Below are positions 1-6,674 of a stretch of 7,929 bases of DNA, piece by piece. Under the pieces are notes generated by a model that was not told where the DNA came from, did not search any database, and saw nothing but the letters and a program-made list of their open reading frames with translations. The position numbers were made by a program, and so were the translations under genes. Positions within the stretch are counted from its first letter, which is position 1. Each line of letters starts with the position of its first letter. Source of the stretch: JAKAWQ01 sp035549615 (GTDB taxonomy: Bacteria > Pseudomonadota > Alphaproteobacteria > Acetobacterales > Acetobacteraceae); assembly GCA_035549615.1 (NCBI GenBank), contig DASZQO010000037.1, forward strand, positions 1-7,929, read 5' to 3'.

Positions 1-731
1 GCCCGGGCGGTCGCGAGAAAATCCACGCTCGGCCTCTCCCCAACAGCCTCCACCACGGAGACCACCTCATCAAGGAAGCGCAGCACGAACGACGTCCCAC
101 CGGGCGCTGCCTCGATCTCGCCGATATTGCCGCGCATCAGGCAGGTGACGCCACCCATCGCCGCCAACAGAACCCATTTTTCCCACATCTCGCGCCGGAT
201 TGTCGGCGTGAGCCTGGCATCGAACCCGGCCCCCTGCATGAAACGATCGATCGCTGCGGTACGCGGCGAGGCCTCGCCATTCATCTCGCCATAGGCGAGC
301 TCCTGAAATTTGGCGAGCTGAATGATCCGGCCGGCCTCATCGAGCGTCGTCCCGACCTTGCACACACAGCCAATCAGCGCCTGCGCGCCGAACCGCGCCG
401 AGAGGATATCGACATGCCTCATCCCGTTGAGCACGGGCAGGATCATCGTCTCCGGCCCTACCGCCGGCGCGAAATCGGCCAGTGCAGTCTCGAGCGCATA
501 GGCCTTCACCGTCACCAGGACGGCATCGTAGGGACCGGCGATCTCGCCCGCCGTCACGAGCTTCGGCTTGAGTGTGACATCGCCATGGGGACTCACGATC
601 TGCAGGCCCGATGCCCGGAGCTGCTCCGCCCGGCGCGGACGCACCAGAAATGTCACGTCGCGGCCTGCCTCCGCGAGGCGGCCGCCGAAATACCCACCGG
701 TCGATCCGGCACCCACCACCAGAAGCCGCAT
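1..731 (-). CDS. Ketopantoate reductase (ApbA/PanE) family oxidoreductase, 3' end outside the window
   Basis: Partial gene: 243 codons are visible and the frame is still open at the left edge; family members usually run to about 300-330 residues. The N-terminus has a Rossmann dinucleotide motif, VVGAGSTGG (G7, G9, G12). Lys76 lies in VTVKAY and Asn102 in LNGM, the usual NADP/substrate positions. WEK with Lys185 matches the family's catalytic lysine. Four residues after that lysine, where biosynthetic PanE has a pantoate-contacting Asn, Leu189 is found. This suggests a paralog acting on another 2-keto acid or carbonyl rather than the pantothenate enzyme (inference). I chose the ATG at 731 because GGAGAGG lies just before it; an in-frame ATG at 743 would add four residues but has no clear ribosome site. 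The gene follows the SDR after 82 bp on the same strand, so co-transcription is likely. The true substrate cannot be told from sequence. Confidence 0.85.
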   Translation of the reverse strand, partial: MRLLVVGAGSTGGYFGGRLAEAGRDVTFLVRPRRAEQLRASGLQIVSPHGDVTLKPKLVTAGEIAGPYDAVLVTVKAYALETALADFAPAVGPETMILPVLNGMRHVDILSARFGAQALIGCVCKVGTTLDEAGRIIQLAKFQELAYGEMNGEASPRTAAIDRFMQGAGFDARLTPTIRREMWEKWVLLAAMGGVTCLMRGNIGEIEAAPGGTSFVLRFLDEVVSVVEAVGERPSVDFLATAR

Positions 732-813
732 TGCCCTCTCCATTCGCTCGATCAGCAGTGTCGGTCCTGGTAGCGCAACCGGAGACTTCCGCAAGCCGGG
801 CCGTCAGTAGGCT

Positions 814-1554
814 TCAGAAGGGCTCCTTGAACGGCCGGAGATCGATCTCGAAGGACCATGCGGACCGGGCCTGCCGGTGAATCTGCCAGTAACTCTCGGC
901 GATCGCGTCGATCCCGAGCAGCCCGTCCTCTCCGCGCTCCTTCACCGCCTCGGGCCGGCGCGCGCGCAGCCGCTCGCCATCGATGCCACCATCGATCACG
1001 ACATGAGCGACATGAATTCCCGCCGGCCCATATTCGCGCGCCATGCTCTGAGCGATCATGCGCAACCCGGCCTTGGCCGCGGCGAAGTGCGCAAACCCGG
1101 GCTTACCGCGTAGGCTCGCCGAGGCGCCGGTGAATAGGATCGTTCCGCGCCCAAGCGGAACAAGCCGGCGTGCCGCCTCGCGCCCGGCAAGGAAGCCGCC
1201 AAAACAGCCCACGCGCCAGAATTCCTCAAAAACCCGGGCGGAAAGCTCGCGGAAATCGATTTTCTGATTGTTCCCCGCATTATAGACGATGAGATCCGCA
1301 GGCTCACGATCCGCGCCGGGCGCCATCGCACGATCGAACAGGCGGATCACATCCTCCTCGCGCGTGGCATCCGCAACGACCGCCTCGGCGCTGCCGCCCG
1401 CAGCGATGATCCGGTTCGAAACCGTTTCGATCTTGCCTGCGGTCCGGCCCGAGACGAGAATGTGATAGCCCTCGGTGGCGAAACGCCGGCAAAGTGCCGC
1501 GCCAAGGCCCGCTTCCGGCCCGACGCCGACGACAACCGCCGTCTTCCTGCTCAC
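814..1554 (-). CDS. Atypical short-chain dehydrogenase/reductase (SDR) lacking the catalytic Tyr
   Basis: This 246-residue protein has the classical SDR length. The N-terminus reads VVVGVGPEAGLG, a variant of the TGxxxGxG cofactor loop; YNAG (91-94) is the NNAG-type motif, and Ser145/Ser147 lie in GASAS. The expected YxxxK reads FAAAK, so Phe157 replaces the catalytic Tyr while Lys161 is kept. The tetrad Asn position, judged from alignment to the usual NxxGxF stretch, appears to be Gly116. I recall similar F-x-x-x-K proteins ending their core with a VVIDG segment (here 185-189), so this is probably an established subfamily rather than a local mutation. Either catalysis works without Tyr or the protein binds nucleotide in a non-catalytic role. 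The start is GTG, overlapping the glutaredoxin stop (GTGA), with GGAG eight bases upstream, so translational coupling is likely. The substrate is unknown. Confidence 0.9.
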   Translation of the reverse strand: MSRKTAVVVGVGPEAGLGAALCRRFATEGYHILVSGRTAGKIETVSNRIIAAGGSAEAVVADATREEDVIRLFDRAMAPGADREPADLIVYNAGNNQKIDFRELSARVFEEFWRVGCFGGFLAGREAARRLVPLGRGTILFTGASASLRGKPGFAHFAAAKAGLRMIAQSMAREYGPAGIHVAHVVIDGGIDGERLRARRPEAVKERGEDGLLGIDAIAESYWQIHRQARSAWSFEIDLRPFKEPF

Positions 1555-1919
1555 GAGATCGGCTCCGGATCAGGGTGGAGACCGTTTCGTTCGAACAATT
1601 CCTTGAGCTCGCCGCTCTCATGCATCTCCCGCACGATATCCGCCCCGCCAACAAACTCCCCCGCGACGTAGAGCTGCGGAATGGTCGGCCAGTTCGAATA
1701 GAGCTTGATGCCCTGGCGGATGGCCGGATCGGCAAGCACATTCACCCCATGGGCCGCAACACCGTGGTGGCGAAGCACCGCGACGACAAGCGTCGAGAAG
1801 CCGCATTGCGGCAGGGTGGGCGTGCCTTTCATGAAAAGAACAACGGGATGGGAAGCGATCGTCTGCGCGATCTCCTCGGCGACATCGCCGCGATCCCGGT
1901 TGGTTGTGATGTCGGCCAT
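1551..1919 (-). CDS. grxD: Monothiol glutaredoxin, Grx4/CGFS type
   Basis: A 122-residue single-domain glutaredoxin. It carries the diagnostic monothiol site CGFS (Cys39) after KGTP with glutathione-binding Lys31. The cis-proline motif WPTIPQ (77-82) and the C-terminal glutathione loop GGAD (91-94, often GGCD or GGSD in relatives) are present. CGFS glutaredoxins bind a [2Fe-2S] cluster with glutathione, often with a BolA partner, and act in cytosolic iron-sulfur trafficking; they reduce disulfides poorly. No bolA gene is visible beside it; a broken small DUF302-like gene lies directly upstream. The ATG at 1919 is preceded by AGGAGGGG at a good distance. A TTG at 1925 would add two residues and is also possible. 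The stop overlaps the GTG of the SDR. It may be a second, operon-specific copy rather than the housekeeping grxD, but this cannot be decided here. Confidence 0.95.
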   Translation of the reverse strand: MADITTNRDRGDVAEEIAQTIASHPVVLFMKGTPTLPQCGFSTLVVAVLRHHGVAAHGVNVLADPAIRQGIKLYSNWPTIPQLYVAGEFVGGADIVREMHESGELKELFERNGLHPDPEPIS

Positions 1920-1952
1920 TGGCAAATCCCCTCCTGTTCAGAACCTTGCGCG

Positions 1953-2164
1953 TCAGGCAACAGCCTGGTGAAGTGCGCGCTCAAGCTTTTCGTCGAGCGC
2001 ACGGCCAACCGCGGTCACACGTTCATCGCCGAACTGCACGAAAAAAACGAAATCTTGTCATATTCAGACGTCGAACCGCCGCCGTCCCTCTCGTAAAGAA
2101 CGACGCGCAGTGGCGCGTAGAGTGTGGCAGGAAGATGGTACCGGGTCGCGGTAATGCCGCTCAC
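1953..2164 (-). pseudogene. Small DUF302-like protein gene, frameshifted at a T7 run
   Basis: A GTG start at 2164 has a strong ribosome site (GAGGAGGG) six bases upstream and an in-frame TAA just before it. The first frame encodes 41 sensible residues, including YHLPATLYAPLRVVLYE, then runs into a run of seven T (plus strand 2041-2047) and stops after 49 codons at 2015. One extra base in that run restores a 70-residue protein that continues with QFGDERVTAVGRALDEKLE and ends at the TGA at 1953. Both halves look protein-like and together resemble the C-terminal part of DUF302 proteins (APxxVxxYE then a Y-D segment and an amphipathic helix). The match is from memory, so the family call is moderate. 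The defect could be a homopolymer sequencing error, a real pseudogene, or slippage on the T run. It sits 53 bp after the thiolase and 33 bp before the glutaredoxin. Function is unknown. Confidence 0.6.
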
Positions 2165-2217
2165 GATTTCCCTCCTCGCTTACTCAGTACGTTTCATCCC
2201 CCAAAGCTCATCCCCCC

Positions 2218-3405
2218 TCAGGCACGCTCGATCGCGATGGCGGTCGCCTCACCGCCGCCGATGCAGAGCGCGGCGATGCCGCGCGTTCCGCCCGTGCGCC
2301 GCAACGCATGCAGCAGCGTCACGATGATGCGCGCCCCGCTCGCCCCGATCGGATGGCCGAGTGCGCAGGCCCCACCATGGATGTTCAGCTTCTCACGGGG
2401 AATATTGAGATCGCGCGCCGCGGCCATCGGCACCACGGCGAAGGCCTCGTTGATCTCGAAGAGATCGACATCCGCGACCCGCCATCCCACCTTCGCCATC
2501 AGCTTGCGGATCGCCGGGATGGGCGCGGTGGTGTACCAGGCCGGCTCCTGCGAATGCGTCACCTGTCCACGGATTACCGCGAGCATCGGCAACCCCTCGC
2601 GTTCGGCGATCGAACGCCGCGTGAGCAATAGCGCCGCGGCACCATCTGCATTGGCCGAGGCGCTTGCCGCGGTGATCGTGCCATTGGGACGAAAAGCGGG
2701 CTTCAATGAGGGAATCTTTTCGGGCGAAACCTTTCGCGGATGCTCGTCCTGCGTGACCGTCGCGGCACCTCCCTTCGCCGGCACCTCGATCGGCGCGATC
2801 TCCTCGGCGAAAGCACCATCCGCCATCGCCTTCTGTGCCCGCGTCAGCGTCTCGACCGCATACGCATCCTGGTCCGCGCGGGAGAATTGATAGGCCTCCG
2901 CCGCCGCCTCGCCAAAATCTCCCATCGGCCGGCCGGGCTCGTACGCATCCTCAAGCCCGTCCAGCATCATATGGTCATAGAGGTGATCATGGCCGACACG
3001 ATAGCCGCCGCGCGCCTTGGCGAGCAGGTAGGGCGCGTTCGTCATCGACTCCATGCCGCCCGCCACGATGATATCCGCCGAGCCGGCGATGAGGATATCG
3101 CGCGCCAGCATCACCGTCTTCATTCCCGAACCGCACACTTTGTTGATCGTCGTCGCTCCGGTTCCGTCCGGCAGGCCGGCCGCCCGGGCAGCCTGGCGCG
3201 CAGGGGCCTGGCCTTGTCCCGCCGGCAGCACGCAGCCCATGATGATCTCATCGACCCGTTCGGGCGCGAGCCCGGCGTGCCCGACGGCTTCCCGGATCAC
3301 GTGCGCGCCGAGCGCATGGGCGGCAAGCCCCGCGAGTTCACCCTGAAATCGCCCAAGCGGCGTGCGGATGGCCGCGGCAATGACGACGGCATCGGCCTCG
3401 GACAT
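2218..3405 (-). CDS. Acetyl-CoA acetyltransferase (thiolase family)
   Basis: A full-length thiolase of 395 residues, the usual size for the bacterial AtoB/PhaA group. The acylated nucleophile is Cys91 in NKVCGSGMK. NEAF (319-322) and GHPIGASGAR with His351 form the oxyanion/active-site loops, and CIGGGEA supplies the acid-base Cys381. All catalytic residues are intact. The expected reaction is reversible condensation of two acetyl-CoA to acetoacetyl-CoA, or thiolytic cleavage of a 3-ketoacyl-CoA; chain-length preference cannot be read from sequence. The ATG at 3405 has GGAGG upstream and begins only 17 bp after the efflux-pump stop, so it belongs to the pump's transcript. The frame stays open upstream to 3891, but that part overlaps the pump in another frame and is not real. 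A thiolase behind a drug-efflux pair hints at acyl-CoA breakdown of a transported or toxic compound (inference). Confidence 0.95.
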   Translation of the reverse strand: MSEADAVVIAAAIRTPLGRFQGELAGLAAHALGAHVIREAVGHAGLAPERVDEIIMGCVLPAGQGQAPARQAARAAGLPDGTGATTINKVCGSGMKTVMLARDILIAGSADIIVAGGMESMTNAPYLLAKARGGYRVGHDHLYDHMMLDGLEDAYEPGRPMGDFGEAAAEAYQFSRADQDAYAVETLTRAQKAMADGAFAEEIAPIEVPAKGGAATVTQDEHPRKVSPEKIPSLKPAFRPNGTITAASASANADGAAALLLTRRSIAEREGLPMLAVIRGQVTHSQEPAWYTTAPIPAIRKLMAKVGWRVADVDLFEINEAFAVVPMAAARDLNIPREKLNIHGGACALGHPIGASGARIIVTLLHALRRTGGTRGIAALCIGGGEATAIAIERA

Positions 3406-3422
3406 GACAAGTTCCTCCAGTC

Positions 3423-4985
3423 TTAGTGCGCTTCCGCCACTGCCGTCTTCGGCGCCGCCACCTTGCGCAGCAAAAGAACCAGTGGCGTGGCGATCATGAA
3501 GATCAGCATGATGGTGCGGAAGGCATCGCCATAGGCCATCGTCGCCGCCTCCCGGTATGCAATCCCGTGCAGCAGGTCGAGTGAGGCGAGCCGGCCGCCC
3601 CGCGCCGAACCCAGCACCGTGGAAAGCCGTGCGGAGAGCTCTCGCATCAGTTCGTCCATCGCCACGTTGGCCGGTGTCAAATTCGAGGCGATATCGAGGA
3701 AGTGAAGGTTGGTCCGGTCGTTCAGTATGGCTCCGCTTACCGCGATGCCGACCGCGCCGCCCAGATTGCGCATCATGTTGAAAAGCCCGCTCGCATATTT
3801 GAGCCGCGCCGGCGGCAGGGCGCCAAGACCCAGCGTAACACTCGGCGCAACCGCGAACACCTGCGGGAAGCCGCGCAGAATCTGGGGCCACAAAAGCTGC
3901 GCTGCCCCCCAGTCATGGGTGATGAAACCGAAGCTCCACATCGCCGCTCCGAAACAGGCAAGGCCGAACATCATCAGCCAGCGCAGATCGATCATTTTCC
4001 CGAGCGTCACGTAGATTGGCACGCCGACGGCCGAGGCGATCCCGGTCGAGAACACCGCAAGTCCGGTCTGCCAGGCGGAGAAGCCGCGCACATAGCCGAG
4101 AAAGAGCGGCGTGAGATAGATCGTCGAGAAGATGCCGATACCGGTGACGAACGACAGGATGCAACCGATGGTGAAGTTGCGATTGCCGAACGCGCGGAGA
4201 TCGACCACCGGATTGCGGTAGGTCAGGCTGCGGATGACGAAAAGAGAGCCCGCAATCGCCGAGATCACGGCGCAGGCGCGGATCGTTTCATCGCTCAACC
4301 AGTTCCAGCGCGCCCCCTCCTCCAGCACATATTCGAGCGTGCCGAGCCCGATCGCCATCAAAACGATTCCGGCATAATCGGCGCCGCGCAGAAGCGAAGG
4401 ATCGGGCGCATCGATATCCACAAGCATCGCCACCAGCAAGGCCACAGCCAGCCCCGGCACGACATTGATGTAGAAAAGCCAGTGCCAGTTCAGCGCATCG
4501 GTAATCCAGCCGCCGATCACCGGCCCGAGTGTCGGCGCAACCGAGGCGATGGTGCCGATCACCGCCGCGGCATAGATCCGCCGCGCGCCGGTGAAATAAT
4601 GAAAGGAGGAAGTGAAGACGGTTGGAATCATCGAGGCGCCGAGCAGCCCCTGGAGGGCACGGAAGAAAATCATGCTGCTGATGCTCCAGGCGAGTCCGCA
4701 GAGCATGCTGGCGAACGTGAAGCCGAGCGCGGAGAGAGTGAAGAGCCAGCGCGTCGAGAAGGTGCGGGTGAGCCAGCCCGAAAGCGGAATGACGATGATC
4801 TCGGCGATCAGGTAGGCCGTCTGCACCCAGCTGATCTGGTCCTGTGCGGCCGAGAGCCCGCCACCGATATCCTGAAGCGAGGACGCAACGATCTGGATAT
4901 CGAGCAGGGCGATGAACATGCCGACGCACATCACCGCGAAAGGCAGGATATGAGCTGTGGTGAGTCGTCCGGACTCTTCGCTCAT
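3423..4985 (-). CDS. DHA2 (EmrB/QacA-type) MFS drug efflux permease, 14 TM
   Basis: A 520-residue inner-membrane protein with many hydrophobic segments, consistent with the 14-helix DHA2 drug:H+ antiporters. Asp29 lies in TM1 (ALLDIQIV). A motif-A-like loop follows TM2 (SGWLTRTFSTRW, 69-80). The antiporter motif C is seen as APTLGPVIGGW (150-160), followed by the DHA2-typical NWHWLFYINVVPG (166-178). It should work with the EmrA-like adaptor encoded just upstream and an outer-membrane channel encoded elsewhere. I chose the ATG at 4985, 11 bp after the adaptor stop; no good ribosome site is visible, so translation may be coupled to the adaptor. An in-frame ATG at 5027 would overlap the adaptor gene by 32 bp and is less likely. 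The substrate is unknown; the LDIQIV-type TM1 marks a proteobacterial multidrug subgroup. Confidence 0.95.
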   Translation of the reverse strand: MSEESGRLTTAHILPFAVMCVGMFIALLDIQIVASSLQDIGGGLSAAQDQISWVQTAYLIAEIIVIPLSGWLTRTFSTRWLFTLSALGFTFASMLCGLAWSISSMIFFRALQGLLGASMIPTVFTSSFHYFTGARRIYAAAVIGTIASVAPTLGPVIGGWITDALNWHWLFYINVVPGLAVALLVAMLVDIDAPDPSLLRGADYAGIVLMAIGLGTLEYVLEEGARWNWLSDETIRACAVISAIAGSLFVIRSLTYRNPVVDLRAFGNRNFTIGCILSFVTGIGIFSTIYLTPLFLGYVRGFSAWQTGLAVFSTGIASAVGVPIYVTLGKMIDLRWLMMFGLACFGAAMWSFGFITHDWGAAQLLWPQILRGFPQVFAVAPSVTLGLGALPPARLKYASGLFNMMRNLGGAVGIAVSGAILNDRTNLHFLDIASNLTPANVAMDELMRELSARLSTVLGSARGGRLASLDLLHGIAYREAATMAYGDAFRTIMLIFMIATPLVLLLRKVAAPKTAVAEAH

Positions 4986-4995
4986 GCATCGATGC

Positions 4996-6108
4996 TCATG
5001 GATCGATTCCGGCGCGCGTGGCGACATTCACCGTCGTCGAAAGACCGGGCCGCAGCAGGCCGAGCACGCCATCCTGCCCGTCGAGCGCGATGCGCACGGG
5101 CACGCGCTGAACGATCTTCGTGAAATTGCCGGTTGCGTTCTGCGGCGGAATCACGCTGAAGACCGCCCCGGTCGCCGGCGCCAGGCTCAGCACATGCCCA
5201 TGAAAGGTCCGGCCAGGCAGGATATCGGCAACGATCGTCGCCGCATCGCCCGGCCTCATGTTCGCAAGAGCGTCTTCCTTGAAATTGGCATCCACCCAGA
5301 GACCGCGCGCCGGCACGATCGAAAGAAGCTCGGTACCGGCCAAGACATAAGAGCCTACCTGTGCGTAGCGATCGCCGACATAACCGTCGATCGGCGCGCT
5401 GATCGTGGTGTAGCCGAGATCGAGCCGCGCCTGCCGAAGACCGGCCTCGGCAGCCGCGATGTCCGCTCGCGCCGAGACGATCTCGGCCTCCAGCACAGCG
5501 CGCTGCTGACGCGCGGCGTCGAGCGCCTCCCGCGCCGCAATCACCAAAGCCACGTCCGAGCGCCGCGCCGCCTCCGCCCGCTCGGCATCCTGTCGCGAAG
5601 CGGCATCCCGACTCGCAAGCGACTGGTAGCGCGCGGCATCCTGTGCCGCGAATTGCTCCTCAGCCACCCGCGCGGCCAGCTTCGCCGCTTCCTGCCGGAT
5701 CACCGCTTCCTGAAGCACGAGCTCCGCCTGCAGTTCGGCCAGCTCCGCCCGCCGTGCCTGCACCACCGCAGAGGCGTGGGCAAGCGAGGCCGCAAAATCG
5801 CGCGGGTCAAGGCGGATGAGCGGCTGGCCCGCACGCACATACTGGTTGTCCACGACCAGGATCTGCGCCACGAACCCCGAGACATGCGGCCCGATCGGCG
5901 TGACATCGCCGCCGACATAGGCATCATCCGTCGTCTCGATGAACCGGCCCACCCGCCACCAGTGATATCCATAGCTGATCGCGGCAAGCAGCAACACGCC
6001 GCCGATCGCCATCGCAGCCAATCCCTTTTTGGGTCCCGCCGACCGGCGGCGTGCGCGGCTTCCATTCGCCGCGATGCCGATCTCCCGTTGGCGCGCCTCG
6101 ATATTCAC
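4996..6108 (-). CDS. EmrA/HlyD-family periplasmic adaptor (membrane fusion protein)
   Basis: A 370-residue adaptor of typical EmrA length. A short basic cytoplasmic N-terminus (RARRRSAGPKKG) is followed by one membrane anchor at about residues 30-48. Next comes the first lipoyl half (TTDDAYVGGDVTPIG, 59-73). A long Ala/Glu/Arg-rich coiled-coil hairpin spans about 105-230, then the second lipoyl half (LGYTTISAPIDGYVG, 231-245). The beta-barrel region carries VDANFKEDAL and GNFTKIVQRVPVR, signatures of EmrA-type proteins. It should link the DHA2 pump to a TolC-like outer-membrane channel, which is not encoded in the window. The start is GTG, overlapping the HxlR stop as GTGA, with AGGA nine bases upstream. 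Regulator and adaptor are therefore in one transcript and probably translationally coupled. Confidence 0.95.
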   Translation of the reverse strand: MNIEARQREIGIAANGSRARRRSAGPKKGLAAMAIGGVLLLAAISYGYHWWRVGRFIETTDDAYVGGDVTPIGPHVSGFVAQILVVDNQYVRAGQPLIRLDPRDFAASLAHASAVVQARRAELAELQAELVLQEAVIRQEAAKLAARVAEEQFAAQDAARYQSLASRDAASRQDAERAEAARRSDVALVIAAREALDAARQQRAVLEAEIVSARADIAAAEAGLRQARLDLGYTTISAPIDGYVGDRYAQVGSYVLAGTELLSIVPARGLWVDANFKEDALANMRPGDAATIVADILPGRTFHGHVLSLAPATGAVFSVIPPQNATGNFTKIVQRVPVRIALDGQDGVLGLLRPGLSTTVNVATRAGIDP

Positions 6109-6635
6109 CTTGACGATTCCTGCGGCAATTCGTGGGATGAATCCCGGGGCATGCGCGCTGTTCGTGAATAGCTCGAGCGCATCCGCTCATTGGCCGCCGG
6201 CCCTGGCACGGCACGGAAACGGGGCCGGACCATCTCGGCGCCGCTTGCGCGATCCATCAGTACCGGCTCGGCCACCGCGCCGGTCTCTTCATCGATCAGA
6301 ACCAGGCTCGGTCCCTCGGGGGCGAGATGCTTGTTGCCCCAGGTGAGCAGGGCCCAGAGCACCGGCTGGAAATCCCGCCCGCGTGCGGTCGGCATATATT
6401 CATCGCGAGGCGGGTGCTCGCAGTAGCGCCGCCGTTCGAGCAACCCCGCTTCGACCAGCCCGTTCAGCCGTCGCGTGAGCGTGTTCGGCGCGATCCCGAG
6501 ATTCTCCTGGAATTCGTCGAACCGGGTGATGCCCCTCAGCGCGTCGCGCAGGATCAGGATGCTCCACCACTCGCCCACGCATTCGAGACTGCGGGCGATC
6601 GGGCATTGCATTCCGCTGAAACTCTTACGACGCAA
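6105..6635 (-). CDS. HxlR-family winged-helix transcriptional regulator
   Basis: A 176-residue DNA-binding protein. The N-terminus has the HxlR hallmark QCPIARSLE with Cys11, then GEWWSILILRDA (21-32). The recognition region is LGIAPNTLTRRLNGLVEAGLLERR (46-69), and the wing is followed by the YMPTARGRDF segment. In several HxlR proteins (HypR, for example) the N-terminal cysteine senses electrophiles or disulfide stress; a redox-sensing role here is inference. Cys19 and Cys72 are further candidates. The start is TTG, chosen because GGGAG lies nine bases upstream and the family normally begins about ten residues before the cysteine; the nearby ATG at 6642 is out of frame and stops at once. A polar tail after residue 140 extends beyond the usual domain. 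Being first in the operon and next to an inverted repeat, it probably regulates itself and the efflux genes. Confidence 0.95.
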   Translation of the reverse strand: MRRKSFSGMQCPIARSLECVGEWWSILILRDALRGITRFDEFQENLGIAPNTLTRRLNGLVEAGLLERRRYCEHPPRDEYMPTARGRDFQPVLWALLTWGNKHLAPEGPSLVLIDEETGAVAEPVLMDRASGAEMVRPRFRAVPGPAANERMRSSYSRTARMPRDSSHELPQESSR

Positions 6636-6653
6636 GGCGCATCGCTCCCACGG

Positions 6654-6674
6654 TCACTATCACCATGATAGTGA
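6654..6674. promoter_or_regulatory. Inverted-repeat operator candidate for the HxlR regulator
   Basis: A perfect 9-bp inverted repeat, TCACTATCA / TGATAGTGA, separated by 3 bp, lies 19-39 bases upstream of the TTG start of the HxlR gene. A similar half-site, CTATCATCATG at 6688-6698, repeats CTATCACCATG of 6657-6667 with one mismatch, 31 bp apart (about three helical turns). No T-run follows the repeat, so it is not an ordinary terminator. Position and symmetry fit a dimeric winged-helix repressor site for autoregulation. Binding itself is inferred. Confidence 0.55.

Noticed and set aside
744..813. Spacer between the SDR and KPR genes as a promoter or terminator region
   Set aside because: I see no convincing hairpin with a T-run and no paired -35/-10 hexamers in these 70 bases.
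1919..2890. Plus-strand open frame of 323 codons across the DUF302-thiolase region
   Set aside because: It runs opposite the thiolase active-site coding region and has no motif or ribosome site to support it.
3406..3891. Upstream extension of the thiolase frame (557 codons in all), as if a fusion
   Set aside because: The extra part overlaps the end of the pump in another frame and has no domain. The ATG at 3405 with GGAGG gives the normal thiolase N-terminus.
4986..4999. Mini-frame ATG AGC ATC GAT GCA TGA overlapping the adaptor stop
   Set aside because: It has only five codons, is out of frame with the pump, and probably reflects chance ATGA overlaps; at most it aids coupling.
3702..5123. 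Long plus-strand open frame of 473 codons
   Set aside because: It lies opposite the well-supported DHA2 pump, and its product is full of Arg, Asp, Glu and His with no domain, as expected from the antisense of a GC-rich gene.
4957..6171. Plus-strand open frame of 404 codons
   Set aside because: It is antisense to the EmrA-like adaptor, rich in Arg and without recognisable motifs; a GC-driven shadow.
6654..6674. Inverted repeat as a rho-independent terminator for the CorC-type gene
   Set aside because: The stem is AT-rich and no T-run follows on the minus strand; an operator explains its position better.
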